Origin: Dyella_B sp035486915
GTDB taxonomy: Bacteria; Pseudomonadota; Gammaproteobacteria; Xanthomonadales; Rhodanobacteraceae
Length of the DNA stretch: 43,073 nucleotides
Reading direction: 5' to 3'
NCBI RefSeq assembly: GCF_035486915.1
Contig: NZ_DATHMR010000133.1
Span: 1-43,073 of the forward strand
Below the pieces are notes generated by a model. That model saw nothing but the letters and a program-made list of their open reading frames with translations. It was not told the origin of the DNA and did no database searches. The translations under genes were made by a program, and so were the position numbers. Positions 32,225 through 39,833 of this stretch are shown piece after piece. The first letter of the stretch is position 1. The number at the start of each line of letters is the position of its first letter.

Positions 32225-33940
32225 TTATTGCACTTTGCCCAAGCCATCGGCGCGCCGCGGATCGCTGGCTGCATCGACCTTGTTCGTGCGGCGATCCCAA
32301 ATCACGACGTTCATGAAACCCCAGGGTTCGCGCTGCTTGAGCGTATAACCCATTTTGGTTAGCGCATCGCTAGTGGACGCGTCGAAGGTACCCGGCTCAA
32401 CCATGACCACGTCGGGCATGTATTGATGATGGAAACGTTTGTGCGCGGCGACATCATGCGCATCGCCACCATCGATAAAGGCAAGAATGCCTTCCAGCAC
32501 CTGCGTGATGATGGTCGAGCCGCCCGGCGAGCCGATGACCGCCGTGCGATCGGGGCCAATGACGATGCTCGGCGACATCGACGACAACATGCGCTTGCCC
32601 GGCTCCGGCGCATTCGCCTTGCTGCCGAGCAATCCATAGACATTGGGCTTGTTCGGCACTAATGCGAAGTCGTCCATTTCATCGTTCAGCAGCACACCCG
32701 TGCCATCGGCAACGAAGGTGGAACCAAGCACGTAGTTCACCGTTGCGGTAATCGCGACCATGTTGCCGTCCGCATCGATGATCGAGAAATGCGTGGTGTG
32801 CATGCCGGGATCTTCGCTGCTGGACGGTGCGAGCATCGATGACGGCGTGGCCTTGTCGGGCAAGATGGTCTGACGCAAACCGTCGGCGTAATACGGCGAC
32901 AGCAACATATTGAGCGGCATCTTCACGAAGTCCGGATCGCCCAGATAATCGTTGTGATCGCGAAACGCGCGACGCATCGATTCGACCACCAGATGCACAC
33001 GGTGCACCTGATCGAGTTTGGTGAGATCGAAACCGGAAAGTATGTTGAGGATTTCAGCAATGGCCACACCGCCGGACGACGGTGGCGGCGCCGTAATGAT
33101 CTTATAGCCGCGATAGTCGAGCGTGATCGGCAAGCGTTCCTTCACGCTGTACGAGGACAGATCTTTCAACGTCCAGTTGCCGCCCGCTGCGTGGACGGCA
33201 TCGACGATCTTCTTCGCGGTTTCGCCGCTGTAGAAACCGGCATTACCGTATTGCCCGAGCAATTGAAGCGTGTGCGCCTGATCGGGGTCGCGCCAGATTT
33301 CACCGGCTGCAGGCACTTTGCCGTTGGGCAGGAACTTGGTCGCCGACGCCGGCCAACGCTGAAGATTTTTCTGTTCGTCTTCAATGGACCCAAGCAAACG
33401 GTTATCGGGCTTGAAACCGTCGCGTGCGGTTCGAATGGCGGGTGCAAGCGAATCGGCCAAGGTCAATTTGCCGTAGTGCTTGGCGAGCCACACCAAGCCC
33501 GCCGGTTCGCCCGGAATGCCTGCGGAGAATGGACCCTTCAACGCCGTATCGCGGTTGGGCGTGCCGTCCGGATTGAGGTAATCCTTGGGATTGACCGCCG
33601 CCGGCGCCGCTTCACGCGCATCGATAAAGACATCGCGATTGCCGGCAGCCACGTGCATCGTGGCCATGAAACCACCGCCAATGCCGGAGCTTTCCGGTTC
33701 CACCACGGAAAGCGTGGAAGCCACCGCAATCGCCGCGTCAAAGGCGTTGCCACCCTTGGCAAGCACTTCGAAACCCGCCTGCGTAGCCAGCGCGTTGGCG
33801 CTTGCGATGCCGGCATGACCAGGACGCGACGCAAGCGGCGCTGCCTTGGTGGAAGGTGTCGGATTGTCGGCTGCGAATGCAGCGCCGGTAGTCAGAACAA
33901 AACCTGTAAGCAACACGCGCCAGCGCAACGCAACCTTCAT
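32225..33940 (-). CDS. ggt: Gamma-glutamyltransferase (glutathione hydrolase)
   Basis: A 571-residue periplasmic enzyme with a signal peptide (residues 1-24, cleaved near AFAAD). It cleaves the gamma-glutamyl bond of glutathione and transfers it to water or amino acids. The precursor self-cleaves before the nucleophilic Thr382 in HTTHFSIID, giving large and small subunits. Further signatures: DAREAAP (substrate Arg109), SSGIGGGFM, and MSPSIVIGPD and GSPGGSTIITQV in the small subunit. Its ATG overlaps the ferredoxin stop (ATGA), and the start is fixed by the signal peptide. A possible role is glutathione use as an amino-acid source. Confidence 0.95.
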   Translation of the reverse strand: MKVALRWRVLLTGFVLTTGAAFAADNPTPSTKAAPLASRPGHAGIASANALATQAGFEVLAKGGNAFDAAIAVASTLSVVEPESSGIGGGFMATMHVAAGNRDVFIDAREAAPAAVNPKDYLNPDGTPNRDTALKGPFSAGIPGEPAGLVWLAKHYGKLTLADSLAPAIRTARDGFKPDNRLLGSIEDEQKNLQRWPASATKFLPNGKVPAAGEIWRDPDQAHTLQLLGQYGNAGFYSGETAKKIVDAVHAAGGNWTLKDLSSYSVKERLPITLDYRGYKIITAPPPSSGGVAIAEILNILSGFDLTKLDQVHRVHLVVESMRRAFRDHNDYLGDPDFVKMPLNMLLSPYYADGLRQTILPDKATPSSMLAPSSSEDPGMHTTHFSIIDADGNMVAITATVNYVLGSTFVADGTGVLLNDEMDDFALVPNKPNVYGLLGSKANAPEPGKRMLSSMSPSIVIGPDRTAVIGSPGGSTIITQVLEGILAFIDGGDAHDVAAHKRFHHQYMPDVVMVEPGTFDASTSDALTKMGYTLKQREPWGFMNVVIWDRRTNKVDAASDPRRADGLGKVQ

Positions 33941-34191
33941 GCCTTGCTCTCCATCAGATGGGTGTATTTGTCTTGCAGTTGCTCGTGCGTTTCGGTGTGC
34001 GCGGGGTCGACGATGATGCATTCGACCGGGCACACCACCACGCACTGCGGTTCGTCATGGTGACCGATGCACTCGGTGCATAACGAAGGATCGATGACGT
34101 AGTACTCCTCGCCAAGCGAAATCGCCTTGTTAGGGCAGACCGGTTCGCAGACGTCGCAGTTGACGCAGGTGTCGAGGATCTTGAGAGACAT
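33937..34191 (-). CDS. yfhL: YfhL-family 2[4Fe-4S] ferredoxin
   Basis: An 84-residue ferredoxin. Cluster ligands: C-x2-C-x2-C-x3-C-P in CVNCDVCEPVCPN, and C-x2-C-x8-C-x3-C in CTECIGHHDEPQCVVVCP, with the longer spacing typical of the Alvin/YfhL type. It is an electron carrier of low redox potential with no assigned partner. I start at MSLKILD (ATG 34191); a TTG three codons upstream is unneeded. The gene is translationally coupled to ggt, an unusual partner for this ferredoxin, which in many gammaproteobacteria lies next to coaD as it does here. Confidence 0.92.
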   Translation of the reverse strand: MSLKILDTCVNCDVCEPVCPNKAISLGEEYYVIDPSLCTECIGHHDEPQCVVVCPVECIIVDPAHTETHEQLQDKYTHLMESKA

Positions 34192-34329
34192 GCCGGACAA
34201 GTTTACACGGGCATGCGCTTATTGTGCGAAGCAACAAAAGTGCATAAGCACAAACAAATAGGCGGAATGCCGAAAAAGCATGGAGACATCGCCCGCATAT
34301 CTGTACTGAAGTACGACCGGGCGTATTGT

Positions 34330-34359
34330 GAAGGCGGCGAGGATGCCCTCGCCGCCTTC
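34330..34359 (-). terminator. 13-bp hairpin after the lipoprotein gene
   Basis: GAAGGCGGCGAGG (34330-34342) pairs perfectly with CCTCGCCGCCTTC (34347-34359) around a 4-nt loop, 8 nt past the stop codon of the lipoprotein gene. The stem is very stable but the U-tract is poor. It probably ends the rsmD/coaD/lipoprotein transcript before the ferredoxin gene. The remaining 138 nt up to the ferredoxin start hold no gene that I can see. Confidence 0.65.
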
Positions 34360-34367
34360 GCAATGTC

Positions 34368-34874
34368 TTACATCGTCTTGTAGCGGATGGTGGCGCCGGT
34401 CGGCTGCAGAGCCTGTTCCACGCGCTGTTCATCGGCCTGATCGCCGATCACCAAAACGATAACGCCCTTGAAGGAGCCGGGCTTGGCGCCTTTGAAGGCG
34501 TCGGTCACGAAGTCGGCGGTCTTGCCCGAATTCGGGCCGCCGAAGGCAAGCAGGTTGCCGGGCAGCACGCCGCGGGCGACATCGTCTTGTACGTTGCTCA
34601 GCTGGCGATCGCGCGAATCGTTGGAGGCATCGTCGTCACCGGCCGGCACCATGAAGGCGTATGGCTGGCTGGCGGTCATGCCCTGCATGTTCTGCTGGAC
34701 GATCTGGCCGAGGTAAGCACCCCAGGCTTTGCCGTCGTTCGCATCGGCAGGCTTGGTGAGCTGCTGGGCCTGCTGCGTTTGTTGTTGACCATTGTCGCTC
34801 TGGTTGTTGCACGCGGACAGAGCCAGGCAGCCGGTCAACGCTAGGGCAGTGGCAATGAGAGTGAGTTTACGCAT
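34368..34874 (-). CDS. Putative lipoprotein, unknown function
   Basis: A 168-residue exported protein whose signal region contains two consecutive lipobox-like sites, LTGC (Cys16) and LSAC (Cys22). After a Gln-rich linker (GQQQTQQAQQ) follows a compact domain with KAWGAYLGQIVQQNMQGM, a Gly/Asn-rich loop LLAFGGPNSGKTADFV and FKGVIVLVIGDQADEQRVEQAL. The last segment resembles a strand-loop-helix fold, but I do not recognise the family. The start ATG overlaps the coaD 3' end by 8 nt, so it is translated in the coaD operon. Confidence 0.75.
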   Translation of the reverse strand: MRKLTLIATALALTGCLALSACNNQSDNGQQQTQQAQQLTKPADANDGKAWGAYLGQIVQQNMQGMTASQPYAFMVPAGDDDASNDSRDRQLSNVQDDVARGVLPGNLLAFGGPNSGKTADFVTDAFKGAKPGSFKGVIVLVIGDQADEQRVEQALQPTGATIRYKTM

Positions 34875-35406
34875 AGTTATCCCCTTCGGTTTCGGGTTGC
34901 TTTTTATGCCAGCGCTGCCGCATGGCTTGTTGGACCGCGGGATGCACGAAACCGGAAATGTCACCACCCAGGCGACCGATCTCGCGTACCAGCGAGGACG
35001 AAATGAAGCTGTACTGCTCCGCTGGCGTCAAGAATAGCGTTTCCACCTTCGGAATGAGATGCCGATTCATGCTCGCGAGCTGAAATTCGTATTCGAAATC
35101 AGACACGGCGCGCAAACCGCGAAGGATGACGCCTGCACCAATCTCTTCGACAAACTGCGCCAGCAGGCTATCGAATCCGCGCACCTCGACATTCTTCAGA
35201 TCGGCCAGCGCCAGACGCGCGAGCGAAATGCGCTCCTGCAGCGTAAAGCCCGGACCCTTGCCCTTGTTCGGACTTTCGGCAACCGCCACCACAACGCGCT
35301 CGAACAAGGGCGACGCTCGCGCCACTAAATCAGCGTGGCCGTTGGTGATGGGGTCGAAGGTGCCCGGATAAACCGCAAGGCGTGTATTGACCGGTGGCTT
35401 GTTCAC
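34867..35406 (-). CDS. coaD: Phosphopantetheine adenylyltransferase
   Basis: A 179-residue CoaD that makes dephospho-CoA from 4'-phosphopantetheine and ATP. The nucleotidyltransferase T/HxGH site is GTFDPITNGHADLV, and ISSSLVREIGRLGG is the second signature. The only usable start is GTG at 35404-35406: no ATG, GTG or TTG occurs upstream before an in-frame stop. That GTG stands 2 nt after the U-tract of the hairpin terminator of rsmD and has no clear Shine-Dalgarno sequence, so expression may be low or unusual. The lipoprotein gene overlaps its end. Confidence 0.95.
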   Translation of the reverse strand: MNKPPVNTRLAVYPGTFDPITNGHADLVARASPLFERVVVAVAESPNKGKGPGFTLQERISLARLALADLKNVEVRGFDSLLAQFVEEIGAGVILRGLRAVSDFEYEFQLASMNRHLIPKVETLFLTPAEQYSFISSSLVREIGRLGGDISGFVHPAVQQAMRQRWHKKQPETEGDNYA

Positions 35407-35407
35407 G

Positions 35408-35432
35408 AAAAAAGGCTTTCGCGGGGGAAAGC
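35408..35432 (-). terminator. Rho-independent terminator of rsmD abutting the coaD start
   Basis: On the minus strand GCTTTC pairs with GAAAGC around a 6-nt loop, followed by CC and a run of six T (35413-35408). It is the only T-rich hairpin between rsmD and coaD and ends 2 nt before the coaD GTG codon. The short 6-bp stem could allow partial read-through. Confidence 0.7.
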
Positions 35433-35451
35433 ATTAGCTTAACGGAATGGT

Positions 35452-36009
35452 CTAGGTCCGGCGATAGAGCGCGTAACGCACCTCACCGGCTTGTCCCTCG
35501 CGGTGCGGCATCCAATTGGCAGGAACAACGGGTGCCATTGCGCGAGGGGATTCCACGTAAATCCATGCAGATGCCGTCAGCCATCCGCGCAGCTCCAGTT
35601 GCTGCGCCAGCGGCGTCCAGAGATTCAAGGCGAAGGGTGGATCGAGGAATACCAGTCCAAACGGCTGCGGCGTTCCTTGCAGATAACGCGCGGCATCAAG
35701 GCCGGATACAGCGCCGCCTTCCGCCTTGAGCCTTGCAAGGTTGCCGCGGAGTGACTCCGCAGCAGCGCCATCGGGCTCGACGAACTGCACTATTCCGGCA
35801 CCGCGCGAAAGCGCCTCGATACCCAATGCGCCAGTACCGGCACACAGATCCAGCGCCCGCACCCCCGCAATGGTAGGCGCCAGCCAGTTGAACAGCGTCT
35901 CGCGCACGCGCTCGGGCGTGGGCCGCAGCCCCGGAAGGTCCGGCACGTTCAATCGGGAATTGCGCAAGTGGCCGCCAATGATGCGGATTCGGCCGGCTGC
36001 AGGCGTCAT
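35452..36009 (-). CDS. rsmD: 16S rRNA (guanine(966)-N2)-methyltransferase RsmD
   Basis: A 185-residue SAM-dependent methyltransferase that modifies G966 of 16S rRNA. The N-terminus RIRIIGGHLRNSRLNVPDLPGLRPTPERVRETLFNWL is the family signature; SAM-binding motif I is ALDLCAGTGALGIEALSRGA and the catalytic motif IV is FLDPPFALN (D-P-P-F/Y). It is divergent from ftsY (92 nt), a classical rsmD-ftsY arrangement, and is followed by coaD as in many gammaproteobacteria. Confidence 0.96.
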   Translation of the reverse strand: MTPAAGRIRIIGGHLRNSRLNVPDLPGLRPTPERVRETLFNWLAPTIAGVRALDLCAGTGALGIEALSRGAGIVQFVEPDGAAAESLRGNLARLKAEGGAVSGLDAARYLQGTPQPFGLVFLDPPFALNLWTPLAQQLELRGWLTASAWIYVESPRAMAPVVPANWMPHREGQAGEVRYALYRRT

Positions 36010-36101
36010 GCGCTGCCGTCCTCAGCGGCTAGGTCGTCCTCAGCGGCCAGTACGGGTCGGGGTGATAGCATGGCGCCTATTGTCTTCGAATCACGCCCCT
36101 C

Positions 36102-37172
36102 ATGCTCAAGTTCTGGAAGAAGAAGCCTGCCGATAACGGCGCCGGGGAAAACGAGGAAGCGACGGATCAGGCGCCAGCGCAAGCCATTGCGCAGGAAACG
36201 CCCGCTCCCGTGGAAGCGCCCGTTGCAGCGTCCGAAACATCTGCCGAGGCACCTGCCCGGCGCAGCTGGCGCGAGCGTCTATCCGGCAGTGTTTTTTCGC
36301 GCGGCATTTCAACGTTGTTCTCCCGTCATCCCAAGCTCGACGACGGCTTGCTGGATGAACTGGAAACCACGTTGATCACTGCTGACGTCGGCATCGAAGC
36401 GAGTACGTCGCTCGTGGAGACGTTGCGCAAGCGTATGCACAAGCGCGAGTTCGCCGATGCAGACGCGTTACTGCAAGCGTTGCGTCAGGAACTGATCGCC
36501 TTGCTCAAGCCGGTGCAGACATCGCTCGACATTGCAGGTCGCAAACCCTTCGTGGTCCTCACGGTCGGCATCAACGGCGCCGGCAAAACCACCACCATCG
36601 GAAAACTCGCCCGTCGCTGGCGCGACGAAGGCAAGCAAGTGCTCTTGGCCGCTGGCGACACATTCCGCGCAGCAGCCGTCGAGCAACTGAAGACATGGGG
36701 GGAACGCAACCAGGTGCCCGTGATTTCGCAAGGACAGGATGCCGATGCGGCAAGCGTGATCTTCGACGCACTTCAAGCCGCGCGCTCACGCAACGCAGAC
36801 GTGTTGATTGCCGACACTGCCGGCCGCCTGCACACGCAAGGAGGCCTGATGGACGAGTTGGGCAAGATTGCGCGCGTGCTCAAAAAGCTCGACGCCGATG
36901 CACCGCATGAAGTGCTGATGGTGATCGATGGCACCACCGGCCAGAACGCAGTGAATCAGGTGCGTCAGTTCCGTCAGATTGTCGGCGTCACCGGTTTGGT
37001 CGTCACGAAACTCGATGGCACTGCCAAAGGCGGTGTGGTATTCGCCTTGGCGCGCGAATTCGGCCTGCCGATTCGATTTGTCGGCTTGGGTGAAACCGCG
37101 ACGGACTTGCGCGTGTTCGACGCGCAAGCCTATGTCGATGGTCTGCTTCCTGCCGAATTCGCAAAAACTTAA
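36102..37172 (+). CDS. ftsY: Signal recognition particle receptor FtsY
   Basis: A 356-residue SRP receptor GTPase. After a variable A/E-rich N-terminal region (residues about 1-55) comes the NG domain: the four-helix N domain, P-loop GINGAGKTTT (about 157-166), DTFRAAAVEQL, DTAGRLHTQ and the guanine-specificity loop VTKLDGTAKGG. It docks ribosome-SRP complexes at the inner membrane for co-translational insertion. Its TAA is followed immediately by the ATG of the next gene, starting the ftsY-asmA-like-mutY-yggX operon. Confidence 0.97.
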   Translation: MLKFWKKKPADNGAGENEEATDQAPAQAIAQETPAPVEAPVAASETSAEAPARRSWRERLSGSVFSRGISTLFSRHPKLDDGLLDELETTLITADVGIEASTSLVETLRKRMHKREFADADALLQALRQELIALLKPVQTSLDIAGRKPFVVLTVGINGAGKTTTIGKLARRWRDEGKQVLLAAGDTFRAAAVEQLKTWGERNQVPVISQGQDADAASVIFDALQAARSRNADVLIADTAGRLHTQGGLMDELGKIARVLKKLDADAPHEVLMVIDGTTGQNAVNQVRQFRQIVGVTGLVVTKLDGTAKGGVVFALAREFGLPIRFVGLGETATDLRVFDAQAYVDGLLPAEFAKT

Positions 37173-38261
37173 ATGACCTTTCCGCGACCGCTACGATTGT
37201 TGCTGATCATCACGGGCGGCGTGTTCGGTGTGATCGCGCTTGGCGTACTCGCATCGCTATATCTGCTGCTGCAACCCGATCGTTTCACCGCCATGTTGCA
37301 GGAGCAGGCCAAGGAAGCTGGCCTGCAACTGACGCTATCCAGTCCCGCCAGCCCTACGCTGTTTCCGCGCCCGGCACTGCAGCTGGAAGGCATCACGCTG
37401 ATTGCGACCGATACGGGCTCTCGCGACACCAACATGCCCATCTTGCTCGCTGCAAACGGCCGACTGGTACTTCCATGGCGCACGTTGTTTGGCGGTCCGG
37501 TGGTGATCTCGCGTATGCAGATCAATTCGCCACGCGTCGATCTGGATGCGTTGCAGGCATGGCTACTCGCACTACCGCCGCAATCGACCAGCGTGCCCCA
37601 ACAGATACCGCGCATTGCAACAGGTGTTCGCATTCGCAATGGCAACCTGGTGGAAGGAAACAGCGAGTGGTTGAACGATGTATCGCTCGATACCGGCCGC
37701 CTCGCACCGAATCAGACATTCTGGATAAATCTGTCCGGCAAAGAAGCCGACGGCACGCTTTTGCAACTGCAACTCTCGAGCACGCCAAGCATCGACAATG
37801 GTGTTTTGCTGCTCGACAACATCACCGTGCATGCCGCAGACAGCAGTGCCACCGAGATGCATCTGGCGGGTCATGCACGCTGGAAAGGCGCGGCAAACGC
37901 AACGCTGGAGCTGCAAGGCAAATTCTCTCAGAAGGATGAAGGCAACTATGACGCGGCCGTCATGCTCGCACCGGCGAGCCAAGACAATCCTTTGCTGCTT
38001 CACCTGAAGCTGCTCGGCACGAATAACCATGTCGATCTGGAGCTGCCGCCATTGGGATTGGCGCACTGGTGGAATCAGATGGCCAATCCGCAAGGGCCGA
38101 GGCTCTCTGCGCCGCCCGGCAATGGACAAGTCGACATGGCCACGCTCGACATCGGCAAAGTGCACATCGAAGGATTGAGCGTGCAAACCGGCAATGCCGT
38201 GCCTGCCGATGCGGAAAGTGTTGCGCCCCCTGCCAAACCTGTTGCACCGAATCCGCAGTGA
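37173..38261 (+). CDS. AsmA-like family protein
   Basis: A 362-residue protein anchored by one N-terminal helix (LLLIITGGVFGVIALGVLASLYLLL, about residues 8-33), followed by a periplasmic domain of beta-strand repeats with the AsmA-type opening PDRFTAMLQEQAKEAGLQLTLSSPASPTLFPRPALQLEGI. AsmA-like proteins are thought to help lipid traffic or outer membrane assembly; this one is shorter than E. coli AsmA (617 residues). It ends in a Pro/Ala-rich tail. Start directly follows the ftsY stop, and its own TGA overlaps the GTG of mutY. Confidence 0.85.
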   Translation: MTFPRPLRLLLIITGGVFGVIALGVLASLYLLLQPDRFTAMLQEQAKEAGLQLTLSSPASPTLFPRPALQLEGITLIATDTGSRDTNMPILLAANGRLVLPWRTLFGGPVVISRMQINSPRVDLDALQAWLLALPPQSTSVPQQIPRIATGVRIRNGNLVEGNSEWLNDVSLDTGRLAPNQTFWINLSGKEADGTLLQLQLSSTPSIDNGVLLLDNITVHAADSSATEMHLAGHARWKGAANATLELQGKFSQKDEGNYDAAVMLAPASQDNPLLLHLKLLGTNNHVDLELPPLGLAHWWNQMANPQGPRLSAPPGNGQVDMATLDIGKVHIEGLSVQTGNAVPADAESVAPPAKPVAPNPQ

Positions 38262-39319
38262 CCGCGTTCGCTGCCGCCGTGCTCGCCTGGTTCGATCGTC
38301 ATGGTCGTCATGACTTGCCGTGGCAGCACCCGCGCGATGCGTATCGCGTGTGGCTTTCGGAAATCATGCTGCAGCAGACGCAGGTGGCTACCGTCATTCC
38401 GTACTTCCAGCGTTTCATGGCGAAACTGCCGACACTGCGCAATCTCGCCGCTGCAGACGAAGATACCGTCCTGGCGTTGTGGTCCGGCCTTGGTTATTAC
38501 CGGCGCGCGCGTTTTCTGCATCGCGCCGCGCAACTGTGCGTTGAATTGCATAGCGGCGAGTTGCCGCGCGATTTCGATTCACTTGCTGCGCTACCGGGCA
38601 TCGGTCGCTCCACCGCCGGCGCTATCCTCGCGCAGGCCTATGGATTGCGCTTTCCTATTCTCGACGGCAACGTGAAACGCGTGCTGACGCGATATCACGG
38701 CATCGCTGGACATCCCGGCGAACGAGAGGTCGAGAAGCAACTCTGGCTTCGCGCGGACCAACACACGCCCGCAGAACGCACGGCCAATTACACCCAGGCG
38801 ATCATGGATCTGGGTGCCACGGTATGCGTGCGCACGCGCCCGCTCTGCAACGCATGCCCGATGCGCGGCGATTGCGTCGCGTTCCGCGAAAACCTCACTA
38901 CGCAATTGCCGACGCCCAAGCCCGGAAAAACCATTCCAACGCGCAGCACGATCATGCTGATCCTGCGCGACATGGAGGGTCGCATGCTTCTGCGGCGTCG
39001 CGGCGCACAAGGTGTGTGGTCTGGCCTTTGGAGCCTGCCGGAAGCCGACGAGATCGACAACGCATGGCGCGAAGCCCAGCGTCACGCGCGCATCGACGAT
39101 GCACAGTCACTAACGCCGTTCGTTCATGTCTTCAGCCACTACCGGCTTCAGATTCAACCGTTGCTGTTCGACGGCGCAGCGCCAATACACGCAATCGCCG
39201 ATAATGCGGACCTGCGCTGGTGCACCATCGCCGATCTGCCCGCACTCGGCCTGCCCGCCCCGGTGCGAACCTTGCTGATGGCGCTGCCGGAAGCCACCGA
39301 AGAAGAGAAACAATCATGA
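38258..39319 (+). CDS. mutY: A/G-specific adenine DNA glycosylase
   Basis: A 353-residue MutY that removes adenine paired with 8-oxoguanine. Catalytic Glu35 lies in VWLSEIMLQQTQV and Asp135 in ILDGNVKRVL; the helix-hairpin-helix is LPGIGRSTAGAILA. The 4Fe-4S cluster ligands are Cys189, Cys196, Cys199 and Cys205 (C-x6-C-x2-C-x5-C). The C-terminal part (about 225-345) is the Nudix-like domain that recognises 8-oxoG. The start is GTG at 38258, overlapping the AsmA-like stop (GTGA). It is coupled to yggX, as in E. coli. Confidence 0.96.
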   Translation: MTAFAAAVLAWFDRHGRHDLPWQHPRDAYRVWLSEIMLQQTQVATVIPYFQRFMAKLPTLRNLAAADEDTVLALWSGLGYYRRARFLHRAAQLCVELHSGELPRDFDSLAALPGIGRSTAGAILAQAYGLRFPILDGNVKRVLTRYHGIAGHPGEREVEKQLWLRADQHTPAERTANYTQAIMDLGATVCVRTRPLCNACPMRGDCVAFRENLTTQLPTPKPGKTIPTRSTIMLILRDMEGRMLLRRRGAQGVWSGLWSLPEADEIDNAWREAQRHARIDDAQSLTPFVHVFSHYRLQIQPLLFDGAAPIHAIADNADLRWCTIADLPALGLPAPVRTLLMALPEATEEEKQS

Positions 39320-39594
39320 GCCGCACCATTCACTGCGCGAAACTCGACATCGAGGCCGAAGGCCTGGACTTCGCCCCCTGGCCCGGTCCACTAGGCCAGC
39401 GCATCTACGCCGAAATCTCCAAACCCGCGTGGCAGCAATGGCTGAGCCACCAGACCATGCTGATCAACGAATACCGTCTCAACCCGCTCGATCCCAAATC
39501 GCGCAAGTTTCTGGGCGAGGAAATGGAAAAATTCTTCTTCGGCGGCGACGTGAAAACCCCGGAAGGCTACGTGGCGCCCGAGTCCAAGTCTTGA
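39316..39594 (+). CDS. yggX: YggX family Fe(II)/oxidative damage protection protein
   Basis: A 92-residue protein with the YggX signature: N-terminal RTIHCAKLDIEAEGLDFAPWPGPLGQRIY with a single conserved Cys7, then WQQWLSHQTMLINEYRLNPLDPKSRKFLGEEMEKFFFGG. It protects Fe-S proteins, including MutY-type clusters, from oxidation and takes part in iron trafficking. ATG overlaps the mutY stop (ATGA). The TTGACG of the tRNA-Phe promoter overlaps its stop codon. Confidence 0.95.
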   Translation: MSRTIHCAKLDIEAEGLDFAPWPGPLGQRIYAEISKPAWQQWLSHQTMLINEYRLNPLDPKSRKFLGEEMEKFFFGGDVKTPEGYVAPESKS

Positions 39595-39619
39595 CGCAAG
39601 GCCCCCCATCCGATTTAAT
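39591..39619 (+). promoter_or_regulatory. Sigma70 promoter of tRNA-Phe
   Basis: TTGACG (39591-39596) and TTTAAT (39614-39619) are separated by exactly 17 nt, close to the sigma70 consensus. It lies 46 nt upstream of the tRNA-Phe 5' end, which would give a leader of about 38-40 nt. The -35 box overlaps the last codons of yggX. Confidence 0.75.
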
Positions 39620-39664
39620 GTGCGGCTCCACGCAACACCGATGGCCCATGCGGCTGTCCACCCT

Positions 39665-39740
39665 GGCCGGGTAGCTCAGTTGGTAGAGCAGGGGATTGAA
39701 AATCCCCGTGTCGGCGGTTCGATTCCGTCCCCGGCCACCA
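39665..39740 (+). tRNA. tRNA-Phe (anticodon GAA)
   Basis: A complete 76-nt tRNA with encoded CCA. The acceptor stem GGCCGGG pairs with CCCGGCC, the D-arm is GCTCAGTTGGTAGAGC, the anticodon stem GGGGA/TCCCC holds loop TTGAAAA (anticodon GAA), and the T-arm has GGTTCGATTCC. It has its own promoter and is followed by an intrinsic terminator. Confidence 0.98.
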
Positions 39741-39752
39741 TTGAATTCCATG

Positions 39753-39785
39753 AAAAAGCCCGCCTATCGAAGCGGGCTTTTTCTT
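39753..39785 (+). terminator. Rho-independent terminator after tRNA-Phe
   Basis: AAAAAGCCCGC (39753-39763) pairs with GCGGGCTTTTT (39772-39782) around an 8-nt loop, followed by further T residues. Because of the A-run on the left it could also terminate the minus-strand sulfotransferase-like gene. Confidence 0.88.
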
Positions 39786-39833
39786 TTTCGCTGTTCATCG
39801 ATATCGCAGGTCGTGCGGTCGGACACACCCAAT

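Noticed and set aside
29217..34191. Reading the ferredoxin-ggt-MBL-TMEM43-B3 run as one dedicated five-gene pathway
   Set aside because: Hairpins after ggt and before the B3 gene break the run, and the enzymes have no obvious shared substrate. Only ferredoxin-ggt (4-nt overlap) and MBL-TMEM43 (39 nt) look coupled.
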